A stretch of 64,000 bases of DNA from Diadophis punctatus similis (Eukaryota > Chordata > Lepidosauria > Squamata > Dipsadidae), in assembly GCA_023053685.1 (NCBI GenBank), contig JALIGW010000063.1:744001-808000 (forward strand). Direction: 5' to 3'. Shown here piece by piece: positions 33,901 to 44,033 of the stretch (position 1 is its first letter; each line of letters begins with the position of its first letter). Under the pieces are notes generated by a model that saw nothing but the letters and a program-made list of their open reading frames with translations, was not told the origin of the DNA and ran no database searches. The translations under genes were made by a program, and so were the position numbers.

Positions 33901-36900
33901 GGCAGTGCTTAGGTGCCGCCATGTTATTTTTTGCTTCTGCACATGCACAGAAGCTTTTTCTACTGCGCATGCATGCGTGTGTGCGATGTGTGCATGTGCA
34001 CCCATGACCCACCCATGCAGCGCGCAACACATTCCCGCATGGCGCGTCCCTGAGAGAACCGGCAGTAGGAAAATCCAGAACCTACCCAGGTTGCCCCTTA
34101 CCGTCCACGGCTGCAGCCTTGGAGTCCCCAACCTCTCTTCTCCCTTCTTCCTTCTACTCTTGGATTTGAATGCAGCATTTAAGGCATAGGCCAGAACCTT
34201 AATGTCACTGTAAGCAGTGTTTGTTTTTGTGATCCGCATCCTATTCTTTTTCTCTTGGGTATCAAATGGCTCTTTCTGGCTGAAATTAATTTATAAAATT
34301 CTATTTTATTGTAGGACCATTAACAGTATCTTGCAAGTGTGAAGGTACAAATCTTTCACCACCTCTTTTGATAGTCAAAAAAATTAGGGAGAACCTTCTC
34401 TGAGTTTCTTTCTCTGCCTGTTATGCAGCTGTGGCTTCATTCCCCCCCTCCTCCCATCTTATCTGATCCTTCCCTATGCAGCAGCTCTTTCTCTGGTCCC
34501 CCAAACTCATTCCCGCATATCCTTAAACTTCCTTAACAGATTTTGTGAATGCTGGTGATATAACATGTTTTTAGCAAAGAATTAACAAAATGCTTCAAGA
34601 TGTGATGAATGTGGATCTAGTTAACTGAGGACTGGATGGTATGAGATAGTTAAGTGGATACAACTGTCTTAAAAATTGTACCCAATAACAGTATATTTTA
34701 ATCTTACTGATAAAATTCAGGATTTATGAACAACAATTAGACCTTGGTTATTGATTTCCCCCCAGATTTTCATTTATAAAGGGAGTAGATAAATCATGAT
34801 TTTGTGATGCAAAAAATATAATAAAGTTTGGACAAAGCTACCTTGATCTCCTTTAAAAAAAATTCTCAGCTTCCAGAAAATAAAAATATGATTTCATGAT
34901 AGAGAGAGGTATATAAGTAAAATCCAGGTGGATACTAAGTAATTTTAGCATCTAGATCAAGGATGTCAAACACGATCTCATTGTGGGCCGGATTGTGACT
35001 TTTAAGGATTTTTTTTTGCCCTTGCTGTGTGTTTGACACACCTGATCTAGGATATGATACATGATTGTATATTATATAACAACAAAGATATGACAATCTA
35101 TATCTTCTTTTAAGATTTCAATTGTAGTTTTTCTCACATTATTCTGTATGTAGAATTTTTACTGATTATAATAAAGTAGCACTAATATTTTCATGATAAG
35201 ATACTATTTTAAAGATATGATAATTATGACATAATAATTAATTTGACAATAATGTCATTAATGATCCAGGAGAATCATTCCAGATCATATTGTAGGAACC
35301 ACACTTGGAAAAGACATTGCGGGCAAAATATTCATCAGTTTTACGCAAGGACAAAGAAGGAAGAGATCAAAGGAGTTACTTTTAGCCTTGAGGAAAGAGA
35401 ACAAGGAGAAGAGCCATGATGGTTTAAAGGAGCTTAAAATCAGAAGGAATCTGGGAACATTTTTTGGATATACAAACTGTCTTGGTTGTAGAAGGGAGGA
35501 TGCAGCGCTATTCCAATAAGAACAAGATGTTGTACAAAAGCTAAAGATATTAAACCACCAAGCTCAGAGAGCCCCAAAGATCCTGAAAAGGAATTTAGCG
35601 TGATGGAACCCCATACCTTCCACGGCTGCAGCCTTGGAGTCCCCGACCTCTCTTCTCCCTTCTTCCTTCTCCTCTGGAGATTGGACATAGCATTTAAGGC
35701 ATGGGCCAGAATCTTAATGACACTGTAAGAATAACCTGAGTTTGTGATCCTCATCCTATTCTTTTTCTCTTGGGACTCCAGTGTTGCTTTCTGGGTGCAT
35801 CTTCTCCGGCCTTTGACAGAAAAGATGTGTTTTGAAACCGAACAGTGAAAATACTCATCCTGAAATTCAGGTTCCACAAAGAAAGTTTGTTTATAGGCAT
35901 CATCTTTATTCCAACTTTTTTTCCACAGAAAAGGAAAGGTCCAAATGCTATGAACATACTTGAGACGCCTGTCATTTCCAAAGAAATGTACTCCAATCAT
36001 TGTCGTGATCCAGACTTTCCCTTCAATGGGTCCTGGAAAACTTTCAAATGTTAAATGGAAAGGAAGAATTCTATTGAAAGGTAACTCAAATTCCATGAAG
36101 TGAACAAAGACATTGACTTGTTTCCACTTGGAGAGGGCATCCCTGAGTGGTGCTGTATTTCCAGTCATTGAGAATTGATGTGATATAACAACACAAATTG
36201 TATTCTTGACAAGCAAAGGAGTAAACGTTCTCATGAAATTCTCTCCCTTCTCTGTGTCTGGAGCAAAGAGACCAATCAAGGTCCATCTGAAATGGAGGAG
36301 CAATTGGACAATTTGTGGATAATGGAATCCTTCCTTGGGGAGCATCGGATGGAAAAAGGGGAATTGTTTTTTATCACTAAGAGCCTCTGAAGCAATTCTG
36401 TCACTGACCTGAAAAAAGCAATGAAGAGTACTGTGTTATATTTGGGGTTTATGAAGTCCAGATTTTTAGTTTTTAATAAATTTCAACTTTTTTCTCAGGC
36501 ACATATTAGAACAGTTTCTTGTTGATTAGTCAGAAGGCCATATCAAGATACAGAATATAAAAGGCAGGACATTAAGAGGATCACATGTAAAAGTAGATTT
36601 AATAAAAATAAGTATAAAGTATAAAAATAGTATTTTTTATCATCCCCTGAATTTACCACAATCAGACTGCATATGAGGATCTCAACTGAATTAATTTCCT
36701 CCAAAAAAAGGGACATATTATATATAACTGTTGGATTCTGATCACACAGGAAATATGTTGTTTTAATATTAGGATCCCAATAGATCGTTTCTCTAAAGTG
36801 CAGTCCAAGATATTGATCTCCCTCTTTTTTATATAATTGACATTCAAAATAATAGATGTATTACATCTTCTATCTCTGGAGCTCCACAAAAACAAGTTTA

Positions 36901-39900
36901 TTCATTGTAAGGGATTTGGAAGATTTAACTCAATACTTGGCAATTTGGAAGGTACATTTGTAGCATTTAATGCATTTAAATGTGCCAATCTTGCTGAGGA
37001 TGGCCATATTTTTATCTCTTTTGAAAATCTTGGATTCTTTGTGCAGCAATTTTTTTAGTTTTGTTTCCAATTGTAAAAAGACAGGGAAATCACAGTTCCT
37101 AATATAATTTCCCAATTGTACACTTCAAGACATTTTAAATTGAAATTTGTTTTTTTATCAGACTTTTGACACTCTGACAGTTCCCATATTATTAATATTA
37201 TGAAAAATATATATTCCCTAATTTTATAAACTGTATAAATTCCCAATTCCACTCTAACAGCAGCAGCTGAAATCCTTTTATCTACTCTCAATATACTTCT
37301 CAGTTTTAGTAATTGTATTAATTAAATCCCAGAGTTCAGTCCAATATAAGTGCATGGTGGTAACATTGGTCTTTTGTACTGTAATATTTCAGGCTAAGAA
37401 AGCTGCATAGCTGTGATTAAAAAAAATATTTTAACAGTGCAATCACATGTCCCTTTTGTCTAAATGAGCTCCTTTGATGTTGAGGGACCAAGATCCAGTC
37501 ACAGAGAACAATACCCCAGGTACGGAAAGGTGTGAACTTGCTCTGCTGGTCCTCATCAAATAGCCCTTTTTGGCAATGCTGTCATTTTCCAAAGACCAAA
37601 AGTTTGACTTTGACTTAACCATAATCAAATAATTCTTAAGAGAGGAGCCAAGTTGTCTTAACACCACATGCAAAACTTAATGTCATATTGGCAGGACATT
37701 TGTGTTACCTTCAAGTAAGGATCAGTTTTACTTCTCAGAGTTCCATTGATCCTAAAACAGGGGTCCTCAACCTATGGGCCACAGCCCACTAGTGGGCCAT
37801 GAGGGGTTTGCAACCAGACCACAAAAAAGGCCAGCCATCGTGCATGTGCACACATGCATCCTCACAGTCCATTTAAGCCAGCCGCTCACATGGAACCATC
37901 CCCTCTGGCCACCCACCCCCACTGGTGTGCAAAGCTAGAAAGGTTGGAGAATTCTGTCTTAAAGCAGACTCTCAAACAAATGAACATAGAAAATGGAATA
38001 ATTGGGATAGAAGGGATCTTTGCGGTCTTCTAGTCCAATCCTCTGCTCACAGAGGAGATTGTATTCCATTCCAGACAAAATGAATGTCCAGCTCTTTTTG
38101 AAAACATCCAGTAATGGAGCACATACAGCTTCATGAGGCAAGCTGTTCCACTGATTAATTATTGTCACTGTCAGTGCTTACAGAAAGGGCTTTGAGCAGG
38201 ATCAGCATTCCGAGTTCCATTTTAAGATCAATCAGTTTCTTCCATAATATTTCTTGGTTTACTGTGTCAAATACTATAAAGGCAGGAAACCATTCTTTCC
38301 TCTGACTGATATTTTTTAGGTGGTGTGATGTTTCAAGGCAAAACAATTGTCAGTAGTCGATCACATCTGCTTAACAATTGCTGGTTCTTCTACAAGAAAT
38401 GCACTTTTCATCTACCTACTCTCAACTCTATTCAAGGGGAAGCTAACATGGATTTTAGTTACATCTATTAGACAAATGGGTCAGGAATTGCCAAGGTCTG
38501 TTTTATTCCCTTTTTAATATATGGGAAATACAATTGCCATCGTGTAGAATTACATATTTATAATTATTTTATAAAATGGTTAATTCATGTTTGAGAATAT
38601 CATTACATTGGCTGATATCATGCAGAACGGTACATCAATTCAGGTGGTATGGGATGCAAGTAAGGCTTATATGAGAGGTGTTTTAATATATTTGAATAAT
38701 AAATATAGAACGAAGAAGGAATTTAAAAGAAAAGGATTGGAGGAAGAAATTAAGAAACAAGAGAGGGCTTTAATTTCCAAACCAACAGATATGAAAATTA
38801 AAGAAACAATTAATTTATTAAAAGCCCAATTTAATATGTTAATGGCAGATCAAGTAGCAACTAACTTACAATATGCCAAACATAATACTTTTTGCAATGC
38901 AAATAAACCGGGCAGGTGGTTGGCTTATATGTTAAGGAAGAAACAGAAATTAAGAATAGTAGAAAAAATTAAGTATAAAGGGAAAGAAGTTTTTGAATGC
39001 GAACTGATTAAAAAGTCTTTTTTAGAGTTTTATTCAGGGTTGTATAAGGGGGATAAGATTAAAGAGGAAGATATAGATAGATATTTACAAAATGGGCATA
39101 TACATATAGCTTCCATGGAGCAGATTGAAATTTTAAACCAACTGATAACTTCAGAGGAAATTTTGGCGGCCATTAAACAGCTAAAAATGGGCAAGGCTCC
39201 AGGTACAGATGGTCTAACAGCTGTTTACTATAAAAACTTACAGGATGAAATGGTGGAGCCTCTGAAGGTATTATTGCCTTATTGCAATGCGCTCTACATG
39301 GGGCTGCCCCTGAAGAGTATTCGGAGACTTCAACTGGTGCAAAATGCAGCTGCGCGTGCTGTGGTGGGTGTTTCAAGGTACACCCACGTAACACCCATAC
39401 TCAGCCAGCTGCATTGGCTGCCCATTGGTCTCCGGATACAATTCAAGGTGCTGATCATCATCTTTAAAGCCCTACATGGCTTAGGACCAGGTTATCTCCG
39501 GGACCGCATTCTGCCGCATTCCTCCCTTCGACCGGTTAGGTCCCACAGAGTGGGTCTCCTCCAGGTCCCGTCAGCCAAACAGTGCCGACTGGCGGGGCCT
39601 AGGGGGAGGGCCTTCTCTGTGGGGGCCCCTGCTCTCTGGAACCAACTTCCCCCAGAGATCCGAACCATCCCCACCTTGCTGGCCTTCCGAAAAGCCATTA
39701 AGACATGGCTCTTCCTGCAGGCAGGGGTGAGTTGAGACGATTTATTCCTGATGTCTCCCCCATGTATGTATGATGTGTGTATATTTATATTTTTAATTGT
39801 TTTTAAGTGCTTTTAATAATTTTGTTTGGAGTTTTTGTATAAAATGTTGTACGCCGCCCTGAGTCCTGCGGGAGTAGGGCAGCATAGAAAAGCTACCAAA

Positions 39901-42900
39901 TAAATAAATAAATAAATAAATATTTAATAATATACAACAAGGTGGAGAAGTACCCCCAACTTGGAAAACTGCTTTTATCTCTTTGATCCCGAAAGAGGAT
40001 CAAGACCATACAGACCCTAAAAACTACAGGCCAATTTCACTGTTAAATATAGACTACAAAATTTTTGCCAAAATATTAGCTAACAGATTAATGACACTTA
40101 TGCAACAATTGATTCACCAAGATCAAACTGGCTTTATAGAAGGTAGACAAATGAAGAGTAATGTATGACAAATAATTAATTTATGAGAGTTTTGGGTGAG
40201 AAATAACCAGGTATCTGCTGCACTGGTATTCTTGGATGCTGAGAAAGCTTTTGATAGATTGAATTGGAAATTTTTATTAAAATTAATAGAAAAGATGCAA
40301 CTTGGAGAACATTTTACACAATCTATTAAGGCAATATATCAAAAACAAACAGCTCAAATAATAGTTAATGGTGGACTAACAGATAATTTTAACATAGAGA
40401 AAGGAACGAGACAAGGATGTCCTTTATCACCACTATTGTTTATTTTGTCTATGGAGATTTTACTTAGTAAAATAAGGGAGTCCGAGATAGTTAAGGGTAT
40501 TAAAATAAGAGAGGAAGAATATAAATTACGAGCATTTGCGGATGATTTAGTGGTTACCGTAACCCAGCCACATCAATCAATTACAGGGTTGATGGAAATT
40601 ATTGATTCCTATGGGCAAGTATCTGGTCTTAAAATAAATGTAGATAAAACTAAAATAATAGCTAAAAATATGACCAGAAGTCAAGAGGAAGAAATAGAAA
40701 GGGTTACGGGATTTGAAATAGTTAAAAAGGTTAAATATCTGGGGGTTAATATTATGTCAATAAATACGAAACTATATCAACACAATTATGAATTATTATG
40801 ACAAAAAATACAGAAAGATTTGGAAAATTGGAAAAAACTACAGTTGTCCTTGCTTGGCAGGATAGCTGTAGTAAAAATGAATGTTTTTACCAAGATTTTT
40901 ATTTCTTTTTCAAACAATTCCTATACTCAAAAAAGATGATAATTTGAAAGAGTGGCAAAAGGGTATTAATAAATTTATTTGGGCAGGGAAAAAACCGAGA
41001 GTAAATCAGAAAATAATGCAAGATTCACGAGAGAGGGGAGGATTAAAAATGCCTAATTTAAGATTGTATTATGAAGCAGCTACCCTCTCAGTAATTGCGG
41101 ATTGGATTAACTTGACGGAAGAGAGGATACTAAATATAGAAGGGTATGGCTTGTTTTATGGATGGCACGCTTATCTAGTGTATAATAAAAAAGTAGATAA
41201 AGCCTTTAAGAGTCATATATTAAGAAATGCTCTATTACGTGTCTGGAAGAAACATCAATGTAAATTAAAAGATAAGTTTGGACACTGCCCAGGCACGCGA
41301 TAGAGAACATAAATATAGAGCAAAAGCTAGACAAGATTACATATAAAGAGTTTCTTTATGCAGAAGGAATGAGGTTACAATTAAAATCAATGGAGCAACT
41401 AAGAGAAGAAGGAGTAATTAAGTCTTGGTTCCAATATGGGAAACTGCAGGCCAGATGGAAAGAGGATTCAAAAGTAGGTATTTCGCAGCAAGATGACAAC
41501 TTGATAAATCAAATAAAAAACAAAGGACCAATGCATATAAAGAGATTATATAATGTATTAGTGGAACTAGATTCTGAAACAGAGCAAGTTAAGGACTGTA
41601 TGATTAAATGGGCACAAAATATTGGTGAACCTATAATGATGGAAACTTGGGAGAATATATGGGTTAGAAATATAAAATTCACAAAAGCTCAAAATCTAAG
41701 AGAAAATTTTTATAAATTGTTTTATAGATGGCATTTGGACCCAAAAAAACTAGCTTGTATGTATCCAACTTTACAACCTAAATGTTGGAGATGTGAATGT
41801 GAAGATGCTACCTATTTTCATATTTGGTGGTCTTGTAAGAAAATTAAGGCTTTTTGGATTAAAATATGGTGGATTATTCAGAATATTTTGAAGAAAAAAA
41901 TTAAGTTTACACCACAGTTCTTCTTGCTGGGAATAATTACGGACTGTACTGTAATAGAGACTAAATTGATTTTGAACTTGATAACGGCTGCCAGATTGTT
42001 GGTAGCACAATACTGGAAGAAAGAAGATATACCTACCATTGAGGAATGGACAATGAAAGTTACACACCTGGCAGAAATGGCAAGAATCTCATCATATTTA
42101 AAAGATCATTCAAATGAAAGATATATATTGGAATGGAGTAGATGGACTGATTATATTCAAAAAAAGTATCAAATTAAGAAGATATATATAGTTTAATAAT
42201 GATATATGGTTAGAATTTTAGAATGGTTTAACAGATTTTAGATAAAGTGGAGTTTTCTTTTTTTTAGGAAAAAAAAGTGTATACATATATATTAGAGGAA
42301 TTTTTGAATTTATGTTTTGTTAGTATATTTTAGTTTATGGTTATTTGAAGATTATATCCTGTGTTCTTTCTGGGAAGTCGGGGGAGGGGAGGGAGGGGGT
42401 TGGGGGGAAAGGGGGGGGGAATAGAAAAATTTTGTACTTTGTACTAATAAAACTTTTTCAATTAAAAAAAACAAGGAAGTGAGATTTCCACTGGTGCTAC
42501 ACCCTCCTATTGTACAGAAGAGCATTTGATTGAACACAGAGCTTCTCCTCACCTTCACAATTTTGCAAGCGAAGCCCTCAAAGCAATGGGGATGGTGTCA
42601 TGAGTAAATATTTCTGTTTTCAACATTGCTCCCTCCCCACTGTCATCCCAATCCTCAGTCATGACACCTAAAATGCCATGGTGAAAAGCAGAGTTTGAAT
42701 CCCATAGAGATGAAATGGTTGGATCTATCACTCACTCACAGACTCACACACCAGCAACCCACTCACTTTACCAGATAGAGAAACACAAACACAAACCTGT
42801 GGGACTTTGTAGGGGCCTACTAATGTTGACATCTGGATGGAGATGTCACCTTCAGCTCCATCAACAATCACCAAAAGGTTGTCCTTTCTTCCACAGCTGT

Positions 42901-44033
42901 AGTTGGGAACATTGACTTCTCCAGTAGACAGCATGTCCAGCAAAGCATCTGAAGTGCCGAGTGTGTTTGAATAGTTGTCATAGATGTTGTAGCCAAGGGT
43001 GAGATTTTGTAGGAGCTGGGGATTTTTGTTAACCACCTCGATATTGAAAATCATCCTTAGTATCCTTTCCTTTACATAAGGTAAACTAGTGTAAAACCAT
43101 GTTAATATTAGGATCATCAAAAGCAAAAATTAAACTCTTTTTGTCTATTTAATCCTCTTTTCCTCCACAAGCTAACCGAGACATAAGTCAATATCGATCC
43201 AAATCAGAGACAAATGATAGTCACCCATCACTCTTTCTGATATTGTGAATGTTCAGAAGAAAGGATGGGGATAGTCCTCCAAAAGGATTAAAATTAAGAA
43301 ATATACTATTCATTGTAGCAGTACTAATTTTCATCAGCCCAGTAACCAAATTGCAGAATATTTCAGTCATTTAAAAAAAAAAACTTGATAAATGGAAATG
43401 GATTTTTAATAAATGATTTAGAAAAGCTGTTCTAAAAGATGTCATCCTCTATTCCAAAAAAAAATGAGGCATTGAATATCAATCTACAGTTATAAAAATA
43501 TAGAAATGACCTGACCAGAGGAAACTACAACAACAATCACTACTTTCAAGAAAACTCAGTATTCAAGTCATGAACTGAGGATTGAACAAGAAGAGGAAAC
43601 TAATGTGGGTTTTTTTCAGGTTTTATTTTCCTCATAATTTGGATTTGAGCCTATCCAAGAAAATAACACAAATGTGAGAGGCCAGGAAATCAAAAGGATT
43701 CAAGAAATTAATCAGGTTCTGCAATATAAGAGTAATTAAATAATAATAAGAAGAAAAGAAGTTGTTAGACTTGCAAATGGAGGGAATGAATCTCCCATCA
43801 CAGTGAATGACTTACAACCGAATCTGACTAGAAGGAGCCATGTTGAAAGGTAATGTTGCAGGTGCTATTTCTAATGTAGAGACGACTATACTAATGAGAA
43901 GATCTCCTGGCCCATAATAGCTCCATGGCTTTTCTCCATCCTGGTGGTCCAAATTCAGTGGGCATTTGTTTTTTTGTTTCCCAGAGACTGGCTGGGGCAC
44001 CAGCAACATCAGAAGCAGAAGCAGGAGGTCCAT
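21030..44033 (-). CDS. V2R gene 2: intact vomeronasal type-2 receptor, six exons
   Basis: Second complete V2R, same strand and same architecture as gene 1. Exons: 43816-44033, 42797-43085, 35617-36408, 32931-33143, 24268-24394, 21030-21934. Their sum is 2544 nt (847 residues plus stop). All junctions have GT/AG and matching phase, and I see no disabling change. Signal peptide [18 protein letters not shown]; ligand domain in exons 2-4; nine-cysteine linker [11 protein letters not shown]...[14 protein letters not shown]; seven-TM exon ending LTIKQGN. The gene is stretched to 23 kb by L1, L2, SINE, hAT and LTR insertions in its introns. Exon 6 and its 3' flank are much closer to gene 3 than to gene 1. 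AATAAA candidates sit at 20861-20871, about 160 nt past the stop, at a position matched in gene 3. Confidence 0.9.
21935..22693. other. Gene 2 intron 5, part
   Basis: Matches gene 3 intron 5 (60960-61650). No gene or repeat recognised. Confidence 0.45.
22694..23676. mobile_element. ~1-kb inverted-repeat transposon in gene 2 intron 5
   Basis: Left end CCATATTTTTCGGAGTATAA then GACGCACC; right end is its mirror (TGCATCTTATACTCTGAAAA then ATATGG), with an extra internal copy of TGCATCTTATAC. Gene 3 has the uninterrupted sequence CTTGTATATATTAGGC near 61645, so the insertion postdates the duplication. No transposase frame is visible. Family not assigned. Confidence 0.7.
23019..23090 (+). repeat. 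tRNA-like SINE head inside the 22694-23676 element
   Basis: TATAGCCTAGAGGTAGAGC followed by TTGTGAGTTCTATCCTAG resembles an A box and a B box. It differs from the Sauria-type SINE. It is not a full tRNA as far as I can fold by eye. Confidence 0.4.
23677..24267. other. Gene 2 intron 5, part next to exon 5
   Basis: Matches 61650-61953 of gene 3, with some unmatched sequence around 23900-24200. No gene. Confidence 0.4.
24268..24394 (-). CDS. V2R gene 2 exon 5 (nine-cysteine domain)
   Basis: 127 nt between CTTCTAAG and GAAG|GTGGGT. Reads [15 protein letters not shown]...[18 protein letters not shown] with all six expected cysteines. Easily missed because it is short. Confidence 0.9.
24431..24672 (+). 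repeat. Sauria/Squam-type SINE in gene 2 intron 4
   Basis: Complete copy: tRNA-like head (GGTGGTATACTGGTTGGAG, B box AGTTCAAATCC), body with AAAATGAGGACACAGATTG and TGGGGGCAATATGCTGAC, tail CTAAGTGCTATTGCTATA. The same insertion is in gene 3 (62117-62358) but not in gene 1 (empty at about 2717-2722). Confidence 0.9.
24815..24872. mobile_element. hAT MITE right-end remnant
   Basis: Ends GGTAAGTGGAACCCACCCCTG, the mirror of a CAGGGGTGGGTTCC terminus. The left part is missing. Confidence 0.45.
25058..25316 (-). repeat. Sauria/Squam-type SINE nested in L1 #1
   Basis: Reverse copy: TATATACCGCCTCACAGTGC, CTCTCTAAGCGGTTTACACC, then B-box complement GGTGAGATTTGAACTGC and CTGCGCCACCTCGGC. Flanked by CAATTTA at both sides. 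A TTTATTTATTTATG tail adjoins it. Confidence 0.85.
25339..30006 (-). pseudogene. L1 #1 ORF2 (endonuclease-RT), fragmented
   Basis: Endonuclease start [19 protein letters not shown] at 29737-30006, middle with [13 protein letters not shown] at 28410-28727, C-terminal endonuclease [13 protein letters not shown] at 28218-28409, RT at 26724-27868, and C-terminal parts at 26091-26507, 25893-26081 and 25339-25650. Multiple frameshifts and stops plus the L2 insertion make it non-functional. Confidence 0.82.
28648..29607 (+). mobile_element. L2 LINE nested in the endonuclease region of L1 #1
   Basis: Starts near GGATTTGGAGAAACAGACTC ([13 protein letters not shown] in L2), includes [33 protein letters not shown] and ends with GGGAGTAGGGCGGCATAGAA and (AATA)n. 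L1 sequence continues on both sides. Longer at its 5' end than the copies at 7303 and 39283. Confidence 0.85.
30003..30983 (-). pseudogene. L1 #1 ORF1 (RNA-binding protein), one in-frame stop
   Basis: N-terminal part (30771-30983) and main part (30003-30770) are in one frame separated by a single TAA at 30771-30773. Coiled-coil region rich in E/K, then the RRM-like stretch [19 protein letters not shown] and the C-terminal YRLDTVEKA region of L1 ORF1p. Its TGA overlaps the ATG of ORF2 by the tetranucleotide ATGA (30003-30006). Confidence 0.8.
32200..32690 (+). mobile_element. Possible endogenous-retrovirus-type solo LTR
   Basis: Contains CCTAATAAAAGATGGTACCC followed by CTCATTCGGGGCCGTCATCC, resembling a polyadenylation signal with R/U5, preceded by a CCCCTGTAACGGGG hairpin. 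Absent from gene 1 and gene 3. Exact ends not determined; no internal genes. Confidence 0.4.
32931..33143 (-). CDS. V2R gene 2 exon 4 (end of ANF domain)
   Basis: 213 nt, phase 0. Starts [17 protein letters not shown] after ATTCTAG and ends LKLLNK at [23 protein letters not shown] and [12 protein letters not shown] are the recognisable motifs. Confidence 0.9.
33144..33637. other. Gene 2 intron 3, part next to exon 4
   Basis: Matches gene 3 (62937-63180) and gene 1 (5098-5540). No gene. Confidence 0.45.
33784..34093. mobile_element. hAT-type MITE beside the exon 3 relic
   Basis: Flanked by perfect 8-bp duplications CCCCTTAC (33776-33783 and 34094-34101). Starts CAGAGGTGGGGTCC; the right end, CCCAGGTTG, is only a loose mirror. 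Interior has the GCATGCAcagaagc-type sequence of other MITEs here. The right duplication contains the relic's GTAAG donor. Confidence 0.7.
34102..34285 (-). pseudogene. Truncated copy of V2R exon 3 (3' end) inside gene 2 intron 3
   Basis: Minus-strand reading [17 protein letters not shown], then [12 protein letters not shown] and [13 protein letters not shown] matches the last ~60 codons of gene 2 exon 3 and stays open. It ends at a donor-like ACG|GTAAGG. The intron flank below it (about 33640-33783) also matches the flank of the real exon 3 (35478-35616). The 5' part of the exon is missing, so it has no matching acceptor. It is a relic of a partial tandem duplication, absent from the corresponding places in genes 1 and 3. 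Confidence 0.8.
34286..35616. other. Gene 2 intron 3, remaining sequence
   Basis: Partly matches gene 3 at 63180-64000. Apart from the 87-bp MITE I see no repeat or gene. Confidence 0.4.
34958..35044. mobile_element. hAT-type MITE, 87 bp, gene 2 intron 3
   Basis: Mirror ends CAAGGATGTCAAACAC and GTGTGTTTGACACACCTG, flanked by ATCTAGAT / ATCTAGGA. The matching place in gene 3 reads ACATCTAGGGCTTGATAC (about 63831), without the element. Confidence 0.8.
35617..36408 (-). CDS. V2R gene 2 exon 3 (ANF domain, main part)
   Basis: 792 nt (two codons shorter than in gene 1), phase 0. Starts [19 protein letters not shown] after TTTTTTCAG and ends RLQPWK at AAG|GTATGG. Contains [30 protein letters not shown] and [11 protein letters not shown] truncated copy of its 3' end lies downstream at 34102-34285. 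Confidence 0.9.
36409..37757. other. Gene 2 intron 2, proximal part
   Basis: First ~0.8 kb resembles gene 1 intron 2 (10383-10946). No gene recognised. Confidence 0.4.
37758..37956. mobile_element. hAT-type MITE
   Basis: Left terminus CAGGGGTCCTCAACCT, loose right mirror AAAGGTTGGAGAATTCTG, flanked by TCCTAAAA / TCTTAAAG (8 bp, two mismatches). Confidence 0.6.
37985..38168 (-). mobile_element. CR1 LINE 3' end
   Basis: Minus-strand [21 protein letters not shown] and the reversed CR1 3' UTR (TCTTCTAGTCCAATCCTCTG). Degraded. Confidence 0.75.
38170..38345 (-). mobile_element. Possible LINE reverse-transcriptase fragment
   Basis: Minus-strand [16 protein letters not shown] followed by LILLKALS resembles the KAFD motif region of RTE/BovB-like reverse transcriptases. 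Too short for a firm call. Confidence 0.3.
38587..42196 (+). pseudogene. L1 #2 ORF2 fragments
   Basis: Open blocks 38587-39282, 39983-40168, 40196-40801, 40881-41303 and 41369-42196, separated by the L2 insertion, stops and frameshifts. Linker region, RT and the C-terminal domain are represented; the endonuclease is missing. Long surviving blocks imply moderate age. Confidence 0.82.
39283..39925 (+). mobile_element. L2 LINE 3' end nested in L1 #2
   Basis: Starts at TATTGCAATGCGCTCTACAT, encodes [31 protein letters not shown] through [13 protein letters not shown], then the 3' UTR and (AATA)n tail. The frame is continuous with the upstream L1 frame. Same truncation point, within a few bases, as the L2 at 7303. 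Confidence 0.88.
42373..42419 (+). repeat. G-rich tract of L1 3' UTR (G-quadruplex potential)
   Basis: Several runs of three or more G separated by short spacers on the L1 sense strand, just before the terminal TAGAAAAATTTTGTACTTTG segment. The counterpart in L1 #3 is the C-run at 54308-54345. Confidence 0.75.
42480..42796. other. Gene 2 intron 2, distal part
   Basis: Homologous to gene 1 at 15055-15393, ending in CACAAAC repeats next to the exon 2 donor. No gene. Confidence 0.45.
42797..43085 (-). CDS. V2R gene 2 exon 2 (ANF domain, part 1)
   Basis: 289 nt from an ACACTAG acceptor to CAG|GTTTGT. Motifs [42 protein letters not shown] and [16 protein letters not shown] match exon 2 of gene 1. 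Confidence 0.9.
43086..43815. other. Gene 2 intron 1
   Basis: 730 bp, homologous to gene 1 intron 1. Nothing inserted. Confidence 0.5.
43816..44033 (-). CDS. V2R gene 2 exon 1 (signal peptide)
   Basis: 218 nt, ATG to TT|GTAAGT, phase 2. Encodes [18 protein letters not shown], then [28 protein letters not shown], colinear with exon 1 of gene 1. Confidence 0.88.

Larger units (their letters stand above)
38585..42475 (+). mobile_element. L1 LINE #2, 5'-truncated, in gene 2 intron 2
   Basis: ORF2 from the region before RT to the C terminus (38587-42196), then a 3' UTR with a G-rich tract (42373-42419) and ACTAATAAAACTTTTTC with an A-run end. Split by an L2 insertion (39283-39925). RT motifs: [47 protein letters not shown]-terminal cysteine/histidine cluster [18 protein letters not shown]. 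Confidence 0.9.
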
